Below the pieces are notes generated by a model. That model searched no databases. It was given only the letters and a program-made list of their open reading frames with translations, and had not been told where the DNA came from. A stretch of 64,000 bases of DNA from contig NZ_SWDV01000003.1 of assembly GCF_005877905.1 (NCBI RefSeq), positions 1 to 64,000 on the forward strand. Reading direction: 5' to 3'. This stretch comes from Pseudomonas nicosulfuronedens. Its GTDB lineage: Bacteria > Pseudomonadota > Gammaproteobacteria > Pseudomonadales > Pseudomonadaceae. Of this stretch, positions 7,726 through 16,286 are shown one piece after another. Numbering within the stretch: position 1 is the first letter of the stretch; every line of letters starts with the position of its first letter. The position numbers and the translations under genes are program-made.

Positions 7726-8538
7726 ATGCAAAATCGCATCATGATCACCGGCGCCGGTTCCGGCCTCGGACGCGAAATCGCCCTGCGCTGGGCCCGCGAG
7801 GGCTGGAAGCTGGCGCTGGCCGACGTCAACGAAGCAGGCCTGCAGGAAACCCTCAAGCTGGTACGCGAGGCCGGCGGTGACGGCTTCACCCAGCGCTGCG
7901 ACGTGCGCGACTACAGCCAGCTGACCCAGCTGGCGCAGTCCTGCGAAGAGAAATTCGGCGGCATCGACATCATCGTCAACAACGCCGGTGTCGCCTCCGG
8001 CGGCTTCTTCAGCGAACTCTCGCTGGAAGACTGGGACTGGCAGATCTCGATCAACCTGATGGGCGTGGTCAAGGGCTGCAAGGCCTTCCTGCCGCTGCTG
8101 GAGAAGAGCAAGGGCCGGATCATCAACATCGCCTCCATGGCTGCCCTGATGCAGGGCCCGGCGATGAGCAACTACAACGTGGCCAAGGCCGGTGTGGTGG
8201 CGCTTTCGGAAAGCCTGCTGGCCGACCTCAGCCTGGTGGATGTGAAGGTCCACGTGGTCTGCCCGTCGTTCTTCCAGACCAACCTGCTGGATTCCTTCCG
8301 TGGTCCGAGCCCGGAGATGAAGACCCAGGTCGGCAAGCTGCTGGAAAGCTCGCCCATCAGCGCCGCCGACATCGCCGACTACATCCACCAGGAAGTGGCC
8401 CGCGACGTCTTCATGATCCTGCCCCACGAACAGGGCCGCATGGCCTGGCAGATCAAGCAGCAGAACCCGCAGGCGCTGTACGACGAGATGGCGAAAATGG
8501 CCGAGAAGATGCAAGCCAAGCGCCGCAGCCTGGGCTGA
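7726..8538 (+). CDS. Short-chain dehydrogenase/reductase (SDR)
   Basis: This 270-residue classical SDR has the Rossmann motif TGAGSGLG (8-15), an Asp at the end of the second strand (Asp33) suggesting NAD or a relaxed cofactor choice, NNAG at 85-88, and the catalytic Ser137, Tyr150 and Lys154 (YNVAK). The C-terminus (about 230-270) is lysine- and methionine-rich and probably helical. Earlier in-frame starts exist, but the ATG at 7726 puts the first strand at the very N-terminus as the family requires. The substrate cannot be read from sequence. It forms a single-gene unit with a terminator downstream. Confidence 0.88.
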   Translation: MQNRIMITGAGSGLGREIALRWAREGWKLALADVNEAGLQETLKLVREAGGDGFTQRCDVRDYSQLTQLAQSCEEKFGGIDIIVNNAGVASGGFFSELSLEDWDWQISINLMGVVKGCKAFLPLLEKSKGRIINIASMAALMQGPAMSNYNVAKAGVVALSESLLADLSLVDVKVHVVCPSFFQTNLLDSFRGPSPEMKTQVGKLLESSPISAADIADYIHQEVARDVFMILPHEQGRMAWQIKQQNPQALYDEMAKMAEKMQAKRRSLG

Positions 8539-8655
8539 TTTCCAGTCACTTTTTGCCCCCTTTCGGTGCAGTGGAAGAGAGGGCTTGCCCAGGCCGGTGC
8601 AAAGGGTTAGTTTTAGTCACCGGCCTGCCTGGCTGATGTACGTTGGACCCCGGTG

Positions 8656-8690
8656 AAAGCCCCGCTCATTTCGCGGGGCTTTTGCTTTTT
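8656..8690 (+). terminator. Rho-independent terminator
   Basis: AAGCCCCGC and GCGGGGCTT form a perfect stem around a TCATTTC loop, followed by a T-rich tract (TTTTGCTTTTT). It lies about 118 bases after the SDR gene and before the next plus-strand gene. Confidence 0.9.
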
Positions 8691-8779
8691 CGGGCTACTG
8701 CCCAGCTCTTGGGATTCGTGCTTTGCGCATCGCCAGGCCTGTGTTAGAAGGCTCCGGTGTCATTGAAGGAAGAACCCGC

Positions 8780-9205
8780 TTGCACTCTGAATCCATCGTC
8801 TATGGCTGCATCCGCGACTGGCCCGGCGACTCGATGGAGCGCCGCCTGCGCCGCGCCGCCAACCGCAAGGTGCTCGACAGTCTGCCCATGGGCGAGGCCT
8901 GGCCGTTCCTGGGCCGCGAGATGTTCAGCCGCTGTGAGACCGAAGGTGCGGGCCTGTACCAGTCCCAGGTGATCCATTTCGGCGCCAGCTACCAGACCAT
9001 CGAGTACGAGTGGAAACTCTGGGTCGAACAGTTCGAAGCCCTGCTGCGCCGCCTGTACTGGGCCAGCGCGGTGGTGCATCTGGAAACCGAAGTCAACGGC
9101 AGCCACACCTTCCGCTGGGAGTCCGAAAACGGCTTCCACAGTCCGCGCGAAGGCGAGCTGAAAGTGCGCTGCGCCTGGGAGCGCGAGGGCGGCCTGCGCG
9201 GCTGA
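8780..9205 (+). CDS. Conserved hypothetical soluble protein
   Basis: The best start is TTG at 8780, preceded by GAAGGAAG seven bases away, giving 141 residues that begin [17 protein letters not shown]. Other in-frame starts at 8723 (TTG) and 8741 (GTG) have no ribosome site. The protein is soluble, rich in Trp, Arg and Glu, and has no signal peptide. I do not recognise a domain. Notable conserved-looking parts are the N-terminal YGCIRDWP, a basic helix [10 protein letters not shown], and the central [21 protein letters not shown]. It is followed 32 bases later by the YnfA gene in the same direction. Confidence 0.72.
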   Translation: MHSESIVYGCIRDWPGDSMERRLRRAANRKVLDSLPMGEAWPFLGREMFSRCETEGAGLYQSQVIHFGASYQTIEYEWKLWVEQFEALLRRLYWASAVVHLETEVNGSHTFRWESENGFHSPREGELKVRCAWEREGGLRG

Positions 9206-9237
9206 CCGGCGCACTTCCCGTCACGGAAAGAGCCCCC

Positions 9238-9567
9238 ATGATCAATTACCTCTGGTTCGTCCTCGCCGCTTTCTGCGAGATCGCCGGCTGCTACGCCTTC
9301 TACCTCTGGCTGCGTCTGGACAAGAGCGCCCTGTGGATAATTCCCGGCCTGCTCAGCCTGACGGTCTTCGCCCTGCTGCTCACCCGCGTCGAAGCGAACT
9401 ACGCCGGGCGCGCCTATGCCGCGTACGGTGGTATCTACGTCGCTGCGTCGCTGTTCTGGCTGGCCTTCGTCGAGAAGAGTCGCCCGCTGTGGAGCGACTG
9501 GGTAGGCGTGGCGCTCTGCGTCATCGGCGCCAGCGTGGTGCTGCTGGGGCCGCGTCTGGCTCCCTGA
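9238..9567 (+). CDS. ynfA: UPF0060 (YnfA) family small multidrug-resistance-like membrane protein
   Basis: This 109-residue protein has four membrane segments (about 4-24, 33-50, 60-79 and 85-104) and the family motifs [17 protein letters not shown] near the N-terminus and [19 protein letters not shown] in the third helix. YnfA proteins resemble the SMR fold and are reported in other bacteria to help export cationic compounds, but no substrate is evident here. The Glu in CEIAG of the first helix matches the position of the key acidic residue of SMR pumps. The ATG at 9238 follows GGAAAGAGC. Confidence 0.9.
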   Translation: MINYLWFVLAAFCEIAGCYAFYLWLRLDKSALWIIPGLLSLTVFALLLTRVEANYAGRAYAAYGGIYVAASLFWLAFVEKSRPLWSDWVGVALCVIGASVVLLGPRLAP

Positions 9568-9599
9568 TCCGCTCCCATCTGACCACTGAGCTTCGTCGT

Positions 9600-9674
9600 A
9601 GGATGGGTGGAGCTTGCGATACCCATGCCGTGGTGCACGCAATCGATGGGTATCGCTGCGTTCCACGCCATCCC
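9600..9674. repeat. Long imperfect palindrome, dispersed GGATGGGTGGAGC type
   Basis: The arms at 9600-9626 and 9646-9674 are inverted copies with only a few mismatches (AGGATGGGTGGAGC.TGCGATACCCAT against ATGGGTATCGC..CG.TCCACGCCATCC), around a 19-base loop. This element type is widely dispersed between Pseudomonas genes. It sits between the convergent YnfA and YheU genes, where a hairpin could block transcription from either side. Confidence 0.8.
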
Positions 9675-9711
9675 ACATAGTGTTCAGCCTGAGCGTCATA
9701 GAAGGAGCGTG

Positions 9712-9942
9712 TCAGTCCTCCAGCCACTCCTTCGGCACTTCGCTTTTCAGCATCAGCTGACACTGCTGGCTTTCCGGATCGAAGACGATCACCGCCTCGC
9801 CGCGCTTGAGTGCATGCCGCGCGCGCTCCACGCGCACGTCCAGCGGCGTGTCGTCGCCGTTGTCGGTGCCTTCGCGGGTAACGAAGTCTTCCAGCAGGTT
9901 GTTCAGGGTGTCGGCTTCGATGAGCTCGAAGGGAATCAGCAT
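9712..9942 (-). CDS. yheU: UPF0270 (YheU) family protein
   Basis: The 76-residue product matches the YheU family over its full length: N-terminal MLIPFELIEADTLNNLLEDF, then TREGTD, and a C-terminal segment with GEAVIVFDPESQ. It is small, acidic and soluble. The function is unknown; relatives occur across gamma-proteobacteria. It is 59 bases downstream of the NAGGN peptidase gene on the same strand, but that operon is not known to include it. Confidence 0.88.
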   Translation of the reverse strand: MLIPFELIEADTLNNLLEDFVTREGTDNGDDTPLDVRVERARHALKRGEAVIVFDPESQQCQLMLKSEVPKEWLED

Positions 9943-10001
9943 GGCTGGCTACTCAGAATCGCAGCGCGGGATTGTAGTCCCGCGCTGCGCCGAGTGCAGC
10001 T

Positions 10002-11225
10002 TCAGTTCTTTTCCCCGTCCGGGGCCTTGCCCTTGTCGGACGATCCATCGCCGCTGTCGATCAGGTCGTCCACCGGTGGCACATGGGTGGTGCTCTCCAT
10101 GTGTACCGGGTGCTCCAGCTGCTTGCTGAAACGCTCCAGCGTGCCTTCGCTGGGCTCCGCGTCGCTGTCGAATACCGGCGGACTGAGCATGTACGCCGTG
10201 AGCAGTTTTGCCAGCGCGGCAAGGCTGTCGATATGGGTGCGTTCGTAGCCGTGGGTGGCATCGCAGCCGAACGCCAGCAGGGCGGTGCGGATGTCGTGGC
10301 CGGCGGTGATCGCCGACTGCGCGTCGCTGTGGTAATAGCGGAACAGGTCGCGGCGCACCGGGACTTCATGGCGCTCGCCCAGCCGCAGCAGATGCCGCGA
10401 GAGGTGGAAGTCGTAAGGACCGCCGGAATCCTGCAAGGCCACGCTCACTGCGTGCTCGCTGGAGTTCTGTCCCTCGGCCACCGGGGCGATGTCGATGCCG
10501 ACGAACTCGCTGACGTCCCAGGGCAGCGCGCCGGCCGCGCCGGAGCCGATCTCCTCGGTGATGGTGAACAGCGGGTGGCAATCGATGGGTGGAACGTTGC
10601 CGCTTTCCACGATGGCCTTGAGCGAAGCCAGCAGCGCGGCGACGCCGGCCTTGTCGTCGAGGTGGCGGGCGCTGATGTGGCCGCTCTCGGTGAATTCCGG
10701 CAAGGGGTCGAAGGCGACGAAGTCGCCGATGGCCACGCCCAGGGATTCACTGTCGGCGCGGCTGGCGGTGTAGGTGTCCAGACGCAGTTCGACGTGGTCC
10801 CAGCTGATCGGCAGGGTATCCACGGCAGTATTGAAGGCGTGCCCGGAAGCCAGCAGCGGCAGCACGCTGCCACGGAACACGCCGTTCTCGCAGAATACCG
10901 TGACGCGGCTGCCCTCGGCGAAGCGGCTCGACCAGCAACCCACCGGCGCCAGTGCCAGGCGACCGTTGGGCTTGATCTCGCGGACGATGGCGCCAATGGT
11001 GTCCAGGTGCGCCGAGACCGCGCGGTCCGGACTCTTGCGCCGGCCCAGGAGGGTCGCGCGAATGGTCCCGCGGCGGGTCATCTCGAAGGGGACGCCGATC
11101 TCCTCCAGCCGCTCGGCAACGTAACGCACGATGGTGTCGGTGAAGCCGGTGGGGCTGGGGATGGCGAGCATTTCCAGCAGCACGCGCTGCAGGTAGTTCA
11201 GGTCCGGTTGCGGCAGTTGGGTCAT
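10002..11225 (-). CDS. NAGGN system M42-family peptidase
   Basis: This 407-residue metallo-aminopeptidase-like protein belongs to the M42 family. Metal and catalytic motifs are visible: SAHLDTIG (His73, Asp75), SARHLDDKAGVAALL near 185, and TITEEIGSGAA near 225 with the paired Glu. The C-terminal tail (about 360-407) is acidic and Ser/Asp-rich and lies beyond the usual peptidase core. It is the third gene of the N-acetylglutaminylglutamine amide osmoprotectant operon; its start overlaps the synthetase stop (ATGA). It is thought to serve NAGGN turnover or maturation, although its exact reaction is not settled. Confidence 0.88.
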   Translation of the reverse strand: MTQLPQPDLNYLQRVLLEMLAIPSPTGFTDTIVRYVAERLEEIGVPFEMTRRGTIRATLLGRRKSPDRAVSAHLDTIGAIVREIKPNGRLALAPVGCWSSRFAEGSRVTVFCENGVFRGSVLPLLASGHAFNTAVDTLPISWDHVELRLDTYTASRADSESLGVAIGDFVAFDPLPEFTESGHISARHLDDKAGVAALLASLKAIVESGNVPPIDCHPLFTITEEIGSGAAGALPWDVSEFVGIDIAPVAEGQNSSEHAVSVALQDSGGPYDFHLSRHLLRLGERHEVPVRRDLFRYYHSDAQSAITAGHDIRTALLAFGCDATHGYERTHIDSLAALAKLLTAYMLSPPVFDSDAEPSEGTLERFSKQLEHPVHMESTTHVPPVDDLIDSGDGSSDKGKAPDGEKN

Positions 11226-13021
11226 GCCGGGGCCTCCACGTTGGGGTGTGGCTGGTCACGGTTGTCGCGGTGCAGCAGTTCGCGGCTCAGCGGGAAGAGC
11301 AGGTCGACGAAGCGCTCGGCAGTGGGCTGTGGCTCATGGTTGGCCAGACCGGGGCGCTCATTGGCTTCGATGATCACGTAGTCCGCCTGGTCGGCCTCGG
11401 TGACCAGCAGATCGAGGCCGGTGACCGGAATCTCCAGTGCCCGCGCCGCGCGGATGGCTGCGTCGGCGAGCGCCGGGTGCAGGCGCTCGGTGACGTCCTC
11501 CAGGGTGCCGCCGGTGTGCAGGTTGGCGGTGCGGCGCACGGCCAGGCGCTGGCCGCTGGGCAGCACGTCGTCGTAGGTGAAGCCCGCGGCGCTCAGGGTG
11601 CGCTCGGTTTCGCCGTCCAGCGGGATGCGACTCTCGCCGCCGGTGGCCGCCATACGCCGACGGCTCTGCGCCTCGATCAGCTTGCGGATGCTGTGCCGAC
11701 CATCGCCGATCACCTCGGCGGGGCGGCGGATGGCGGCGGCCACCACTTCGTAGCCGATCATCACGATGCGCAGGTCCTGGCCGGGGTGGTAGCTCTCGAG
11801 GATCACGCGGGTGTCGAACTGCTTCGCGTGGGCGATGGCTTCCTCCACCTCTTGTGGCGTGCGCAGGTCCACGGCGACGCCCTGGCCCTGTTCGCCGTCC
11901 ACCGGCTTGACCACCAGCGCGCTGTGCTCCTCAAGGAACGCGGCATTCTCCTGGGCACTACCGGCCAGCCGCTGTTGTGGCTGGCGCAGGCTGGCACGGT
12001 CGAGGGCGCGGTGGGTGAGGGTCTTGTCCTGGCACAGGCTCATGCTCACGGCGCTGGTGAGGTCGCACAGCGACTCCCGGCAGCGGATGCGCCGGCCTCC
12101 CTGGGTGAGGGTGAAGAGGCCGGCGTCGGCGTCCTGCACCTGGACTTCGATGCCGCGCCGATGGGCTTCGTCGACGATGATCTTCGCGTAGGGGTTCAGA
12201 CCTTTCTCCGGGCCGGGGCCGAGGAACAGCGACTGGTTGATGCCGTTCTTGCACTTGATGGCAAAGGTGGGCAGCTCGCGGAAACGCAGCTTGTGGTAGA
12301 GCGACTTGGCCTGCTGGTTGCCGTGCAGCACCGACAGGTCCAGATACGCCAGGCCGCGGCTCATGAAGTGCTCGATCAGGTGGCGCACCAGCGCTTCGCC
12401 GACGCCGGGCCGGCTGGACTGTGGGTCCACCGCCAGGCACCAGAGGCTGGAGCCGCCTTCCGGATCGCGGAAGGCCTTGGCGTGATTGATGCCCATGACC
12501 GTGCCGATCACCGTGCCGGTCTCGGCGTCTTCCGCCAGCCAGTAGGCCGGGCCGCCCTGGTGGCGCGGGGTGACGTTGGACGGATCGACTGGCAGCATGC
12601 CGCGCGACAGGTACAGGCGGTTGATCGCTGCCCAGTCTTCATCGCTGTGCACGCGGCGGATGCGGAAGCCGCGGAAAGGCCGGCGCGCGGGGCGATAGTC
12701 GGTGAACCACAGGCGCAGCGCGTCGGATGGATCGAGGAAGAGTTGCTGCGGTGCCTGCGCCAGCACCTGCTGCGGAGCGGCTACGTAAAGGGCAATGTCG
12801 CGCTCACCGGGCTGCTCGTTGAGCAATTCGGCGGCGAGCTTGTCGGGGCTGGAAAAGGTGTGGCCAATCAGCAGGCGGCCCCAGCCGCATTGCAGGATCA
12901 GCGGGCCGTGGCTTTCCGCGTGGTCGCCGGCGAAACGTGCCTGCAGCCGCTCGTAGGTCGGCGTCTGGCCGCGCAGCAGCCGCTGGTTGTGGGGATGGGG
13001 CAGGTTGGAATGGGCTTTCAT
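11222..13021 (-). CDS. ngg: N-acetylglutaminylglutamine synthetase
   Basis: The 599-residue protein fuses a GNAT acetyltransferase domain (about 95-260; Q..RPGVGEALVRHL matches the acetyl-CoA loop) to a C-terminal ATP-grasp ligase (about 310-590; VVKPVDGEQGQGV and LDLLVTEADQADYVIIEANERPG). Together these make the dipeptide N-acetylglutaminylglutamine, the precursor of the osmolyte NAGGN. The ATG at 13021 is chosen because GGGAGCGCAAG sits directly upstream; an in-frame start 48 bases earlier has no such site and would add residues unlike the family. It lies between the amidotransferase and peptidase genes, with an unusual hairpin in the gap before it. Confidence 0.9.
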   Translation of the reverse strand: MKAHSNLPHPHNQRLLRGQTPTYERLQARFAGDHAESHGPLILQCGWGRLLIGHTFSSPDKLAAELLNEQPGERDIALYVAAPQQVLAQAPQQLFLDPSDALRLWFTDYRPARRPFRGFRIRRVHSDEDWAAINRLYLSRGMLPVDPSNVTPRHQGGPAYWLAEDAETGTVIGTVMGINHAKAFRDPEGGSSLWCLAVDPQSSRPGVGEALVRHLIEHFMSRGLAYLDLSVLHGNQQAKSLYHKLRFRELPTFAIKCKNGINQSLFLGPGPEKGLNPYAKIIVDEAHRRGIEVQVQDADAGLFTLTQGGRRIRCRESLCDLTSAVSMSLCQDKTLTHRALDRASLRQPQQRLAGSAQENAAFLEEHSALVVKPVDGEQGQGVAVDLRTPQEVEEAIAHAKQFDTRVILESYHPGQDLRIVMIGYEVVAAAIRRPAEVIGDGRHSIRKLIEAQSRRRMAATGGESRIPLDGETERTLSAAGFTYDDVLPSGQRLAVRRTANLHTGGTLEDVTERLHPALADAAIRAARALEIPVTGLDLLVTEADQADYVIIEANERPGLANHEPQPTAERFVDLLFPLSRELLHRDNRDQPHPNVEAPA

Positions 13022-13056
13022 CTTGCGCTCCCTGATAAGGCATCTGTCCTGGGCTG

Positions 13057-13091
13057 GAAGAAAAGGCAACGCCGCACGAGGCGGCGTTGCC
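13057..13091 (-). terminator. Intrinsic terminator or attenuator inside the NAGGN operon
   Basis: On the minus strand, GGCAACGCCGC and GCGGCGTTGCC form a perfect 11-bp stem around a CTCGT loop, followed directly by TTTTCTTC. It begins five bases after the stop of the amidotransferase gene and about 36 bases before the synthetase start, so it looks like a genuine terminator placed within the operon. Confidence 0.85.
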
Positions 13092-13096
13092 GGGCT

Positions 13097-14866
13097 CTAG
13101 AGGCCTTGTTCCGTCAGCCAGAGGTTGAGGGCCGCCAACTGCCACAACTTGGAACCACGCAGCGGAGTAAGGTCGCTTGCCGGGTCGCTGAGCAGGCGGT
13201 CGAACATCGCCGTCTCGAACAGGCCGCGGTCCTGGCTCGGGTCCAGCAGCAGTTCGCTGACCCAGGCGCGGGTATTGCCTTGCAGGTGCTTCAGACCGGG
13301 CACCGGGAAATAACCCTTGGGTCGGTCGATCACCTCGCTGGGGATGACCTTGCGCGCGGCGGCCTTGAGCACCTGCTTGCCGCCATCGCCGAGCTTGAAG
13401 CGCGACGGGATGCGCGCCGACAGCTCCGCGACGCGGTAGTCGAGGAACGGCACGCGGGCTTCCAGGCCCCAGGCCATGGTCATGTTGTCCACTCGCTTGA
13501 CCGGGTCGTCGACCAGCATGATGGTGCTGTCCAGGCGCAACGCCTTGTCTACCGGGTCCTCCGCGCCAGGCTGGGCGAAGTGGTCGCGGACGAACTCGCT
13601 GGCCACGTCCTCCACCCGCAGGGCTTCGCGCACGGTGTCCAGGTATTCGCCGTGGCTACGGTCGAAGAAGGCCGCGCGGTAGGCCTGCAGTGGGTCCTTG
13701 GCGCCGGCCACTTTCGGGTACCAGTGGTAGCCGGCGAACAGCTCGTCGGCGCCCTGGCCGCTCTGTACCACCTTGCAGTGCTTCGAGACCTCCCTCGAGA
13801 GGAGGTAGAAGGCAATGCAGTCATGGCTGACCATTGGCTCGCTCATGGCGCGGAAGGCCGCGGGCAGCTGCGAGATCACTTCGTTCTCGTCGATGCGCAG
13901 CTGGTGGTGGCGGGTGCCGTAGCGCTGGGCGATCAGGTCCGAGTACTGGAATTCGTCGCCGCGCTCGCCACCGGCGTCCTCGAAGCCGATGGAGAAGGTC
14001 AGTAGGTCCTCGACGCCGGCCTCGTGCAGCAGGCCGACCAGCAGACTGGAGTCGACTCCGCCGGAAAGCAGCACGCCGACTTCTCGGGCGGCGCGCTGAC
14101 GCACGCTCACGGCGTCGCGTAGGCTGGACAGCAGGCGGTCTTCCCAGTCGTCCAGGGTCAGCTCGCGCTCGTCCGGCAGCGGGCCGTAGTCCAGGGTCCA
14201 CCAGCGCTGGCGCTCGGTGTGGCCGTCAGCGTCGATGGTCATCCAGGTGGCCGGCGGCAGCTTCTGCACTTCGGCCAGCAGGGTGCGCGGCGCGGGCACC
14301 ACGGCGTGGAAGTTCAGGTAGTGGTTGAGTGCCACCGGGTCCAGCGCCGGGTCGATGTCACCGCCCTTGAGCAACGCCGGCAGGCTGGAGGCGAAGCGCA
14401 GACGCTTGCCGGTCTGCGACAGGTACAGCGGCTTGATGCCGAGGCGGTCGCGGGCGATGAACAGGCGTCGTTTGTCGCGTTCCCAGATGGCGAAGGCGAA
14501 CATGCCATTGAGGCGGGGCAATAGTTGTTCACCCCAGGCGTGGTATCCCTTTAGAAGTACTTCGGTGTCGCCTCCGGAAAAGAAGCGGTACCCAAGGGCT
14601 TCCAGCTCGCCGCGCAGTTCGGGGTAGTTGTAGATTGCCCCGTTGAACACCAGCGACAGGCCCAGCGAGGTGTCGATCATCGGCTGACCGGAGGCTTCGG
14701 CCAGGTCCATGATCTTCAACCGCCGGTGCCCCAGGGCCACCGGCCCTTCGCTGTGGAAGCCCCAGGCGTCGGGGCCTCGCGGGGCGAGGTGATGGGTGAT
14801 GCGTTCGACTGCGGCAAGGTCCGCAGCCTGGTTATCGAAACGTAGTTCTCCTGCTATTCCGCACAT
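13097..14866 (-). CDS. N-acetylglutaminylglutamine amidotransferase (asparagine-synthase family)
   Basis: This 589-residue enzyme begins MCGIAGEL, exposing the catalytic Cys2 of a class II glutamine amidotransferase domain (about 2-190). The C-terminal asparagine-synthase domain has the pyrophosphatase loop LLSGGVDSSLLVGLL near 270. It would amidate N-acetylglutaminylglutamine to NAGGN using glutamine nitrogen and ATP. The start at 14866 is fixed by the need for Cys at position 2. It is the first gene of the operon and is transcribed divergently from the MarR gene 132 bases away. Confidence 0.9.
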   Translation of the reverse strand: MCGIAGELRFDNQAADLAAVERITHHLAPRGPDAWGFHSEGPVALGHRRLKIMDLAEASGQPMIDTSLGLSLVFNGAIYNYPELRGELEALGYRFFSGGDTEVLLKGYHAWGEQLLPRLNGMFAFAIWERDKRRLFIARDRLGIKPLYLSQTGKRLRFASSLPALLKGGDIDPALDPVALNHYLNFHAVVPAPRTLLAEVQKLPPATWMTIDADGHTERQRWWTLDYGPLPDERELTLDDWEDRLLSSLRDAVSVRQRAAREVGVLLSGGVDSSLLVGLLHEAGVEDLLTFSIGFEDAGGERGDEFQYSDLIAQRYGTRHHQLRIDENEVISQLPAAFRAMSEPMVSHDCIAFYLLSREVSKHCKVVQSGQGADELFAGYHWYPKVAGAKDPLQAYRAAFFDRSHGEYLDTVREALRVEDVASEFVRDHFAQPGAEDPVDKALRLDSTIMLVDDPVKRVDNMTMAWGLEARVPFLDYRVAELSARIPSRFKLGDGGKQVLKAAARKVIPSEVIDRPKGYFPVPGLKHLQGNTRAWVSELLLDPSQDRGLFETAMFDRLLSDPASDLTPLRGSKLWQLAALNLWLTEQGL

Positions 14867-14998
14867 GTCCTTACCGGTTCTCCGTTGGGGATGAAGTGGG
14901 TGGCGCCTCATGGAGGCCTTAGGGGATGACCCGTCGATCTGGCGAGAGTTCTATCTGATTTCATTGAGAAAAAATGACGGAGCAGCAGGTGGACTGAG

Positions 14999-15478
14999 AT
15001 GGCCGAGAGCAAGACCGCGATGCGCAACGCCCACGCACTCTCCATGTTGCAGGCCCTGAGACGGCTGCAGCAGGCGGCGGAAGTGCACTCCAAGAGCCTG
15101 GGTCGCGACGGTGAGCTGACGCCGCTGCAGCTGTTGATCCTGCAGGTCGTGGACCTGGAAGGGGAGATAACCGCTGGTCAGTTGGCACGGCAGGTGGCGC
15201 TGTCGCAGTCATCCATTTCCAGCGCGCTGACACGCCTGGAAAGCAAAGGGTTGCTGACCCGTCGGCGCGACGACGATGACCGCCGCAAGCAGTGGCTGAG
15301 CCTGGAGGCGGTCGGTCGGCGGGCGCTCAGGAACGGGCCGACGCTGCTGCCCGAGCATGCTTTGGAGCGCTTTGCCGGGCTGCCGGAATGGGAACAGCAC
15401 GCGATCCTCGCGGGCCTGCTGCGCGCCGCCGAGCTGTTCGAGACGCCGGGAGTGGGCGTCGAGGAAGAAGAGTTCTAG
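14999..15478 (+). CDS. MarR-family transcriptional regulator, divergent from the NAGGN operon
   Basis: The 159-residue protein has the MarR winged-helix core (about 35-130): ITAGQLARQVALSQSSISSALTRLESKGLLTRRRDDDDRRK holds the recognition helix and the basic wing. The C-terminus is acidic (EEEEF). Divergent placement and a shared 132-base promoter region suggest it controls the NAGGN genes; from memory, the same arrangement occurs in P. aeruginosa. The ligand is unknown. No clear MarR operator palindrome stands out in the shared region. Confidence 0.86.
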   Translation: MAESKTAMRNAHALSMLQALRRLQQAAEVHSKSLGRDGELTPLQLLILQVVDLEGEITAGQLARQVALSQSSISSALTRLESKGLLTRRRDDDDRRKQWLSLEAVGRRALRNGPTLLPEHALERFAGLPEWEQHAILAGLLRAAELFETPGVGVEEEEF

Positions 15479-15481
15479 GCT

Positions 15482-16231
15482 TCAGCTCATCAGCTTCTGC
15501 GCAGCCAGCGACAGACTGACTGCCACCAGCATCAACGCGAACAGGCGCTGCAAGGTCGCGCCGCCCAGGCGTACTGCCAGTCGATTGCCGAACAGCACAC
15601 CGAGCGCGCCGCCCGCCGCCAGGCAGGCCAGCAACGGCAGTGGCGGTTGGGCATGGGTGAGGTAGAGCAGGAAGCCGCCACCGGACACCAGGGCGATTAC
15701 CGCCATCGAAGTCGCCGTTGCGGCCATCATCGACAGCGGGGTGAACCACAGCAGGCCCGGCACGATCAGGAAGCCACCCCCCACCCCCATCAGGCCGGAC
15801 AACATGCCCACCGCCAGTCCCACACCCAGCAGTGGGCCGTTGCGCGTCGGCTGGTCGGACACTCGCGGTTGGCTGGACCCCTGCCACATGCGCCAGGCCG
15901 ACCACAGCACCAGCAGGCAGAAGCCGATGATCAGCCAGGCGTCCGGCACGAACTTGCCCAGCCACTGGCCGACGGCATTGCCTGGCCAGCCGGTGATCAC
16001 CAGCCAGAACAGCGGCTTCCAGGCCACCTGGCCCTGCCGTGCACGCGGCACCGCGCCGATGGCCGCGGACAGTGCGACGGCGCCGAGGCTGACGCCGATG
16101 GCGTCGTGCAGCGGCAGGTGCAGGCTGAGCAGCAGGGGCAGGGCCACCAGCGAGCCGCCGGCGCCGGTCAGGCCCAGCAGCAGCCCGAGGATCAGGCCGA
16201 TGGCGGAGGATTCAAGCAGCAGTGCATCCAT
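15482..16231 (-). CDS. TauE/SafE family anion permease
   Basis: This 249-residue membrane protein has about seven to eight hydrophobic segments and the family's two-fold repeat: GLLLGLTGAGGSLVALPLLL near the N-terminus and GMLSGLMGVGGGFLIVPGLL in the middle. Members move sulfite, sulfoacetate or other small anions; the sequence does not show which. Its stop lies three bases from the convergent MarR stop codon. The start ATG at 16231 gives the expected length. Confidence 0.88.
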   Translation of the reverse strand: MDALLLESSAIGLILGLLLGLTGAGGSLVALPLLLSLHLPLHDAIGVSLGAVALSAAIGAVPRARQGQVAWKPLFWLVITGWPGNAVGQWLGKFVPDAWLIIGFCLLVLWSAWRMWQGSSQPRVSDQPTRNGPLLGVGLAVGMLSGLMGVGGGFLIVPGLLWFTPLSMMAATATSMAVIALVSGGGFLLYLTHAQPPLPLLACLAAGGALGVLFGNRLAVRLGGATLQRLFALMLVAVSLSLAAQKLMS

Positions 16232-16286
16232 GTCGGTGGTCCGCTCTGGAGGCTGGTCGCGGTCCCATCGATGGACCGCGAGGTGT

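Noticed and set aside
11246-14005. 919-codon plus-strand open frame across the NAGGN genes
   Set aside because: Antisense shadow of two recognisable enzymes caused by high GC at third positions.
14906-14918. GCCTC-atg-GAGGC inverted repeat in the NAGGN/MarR intergenic region
   Set aside because: Only five-base arms in GC-rich DNA; expected by chance and unlike AT-rich MarR operators.
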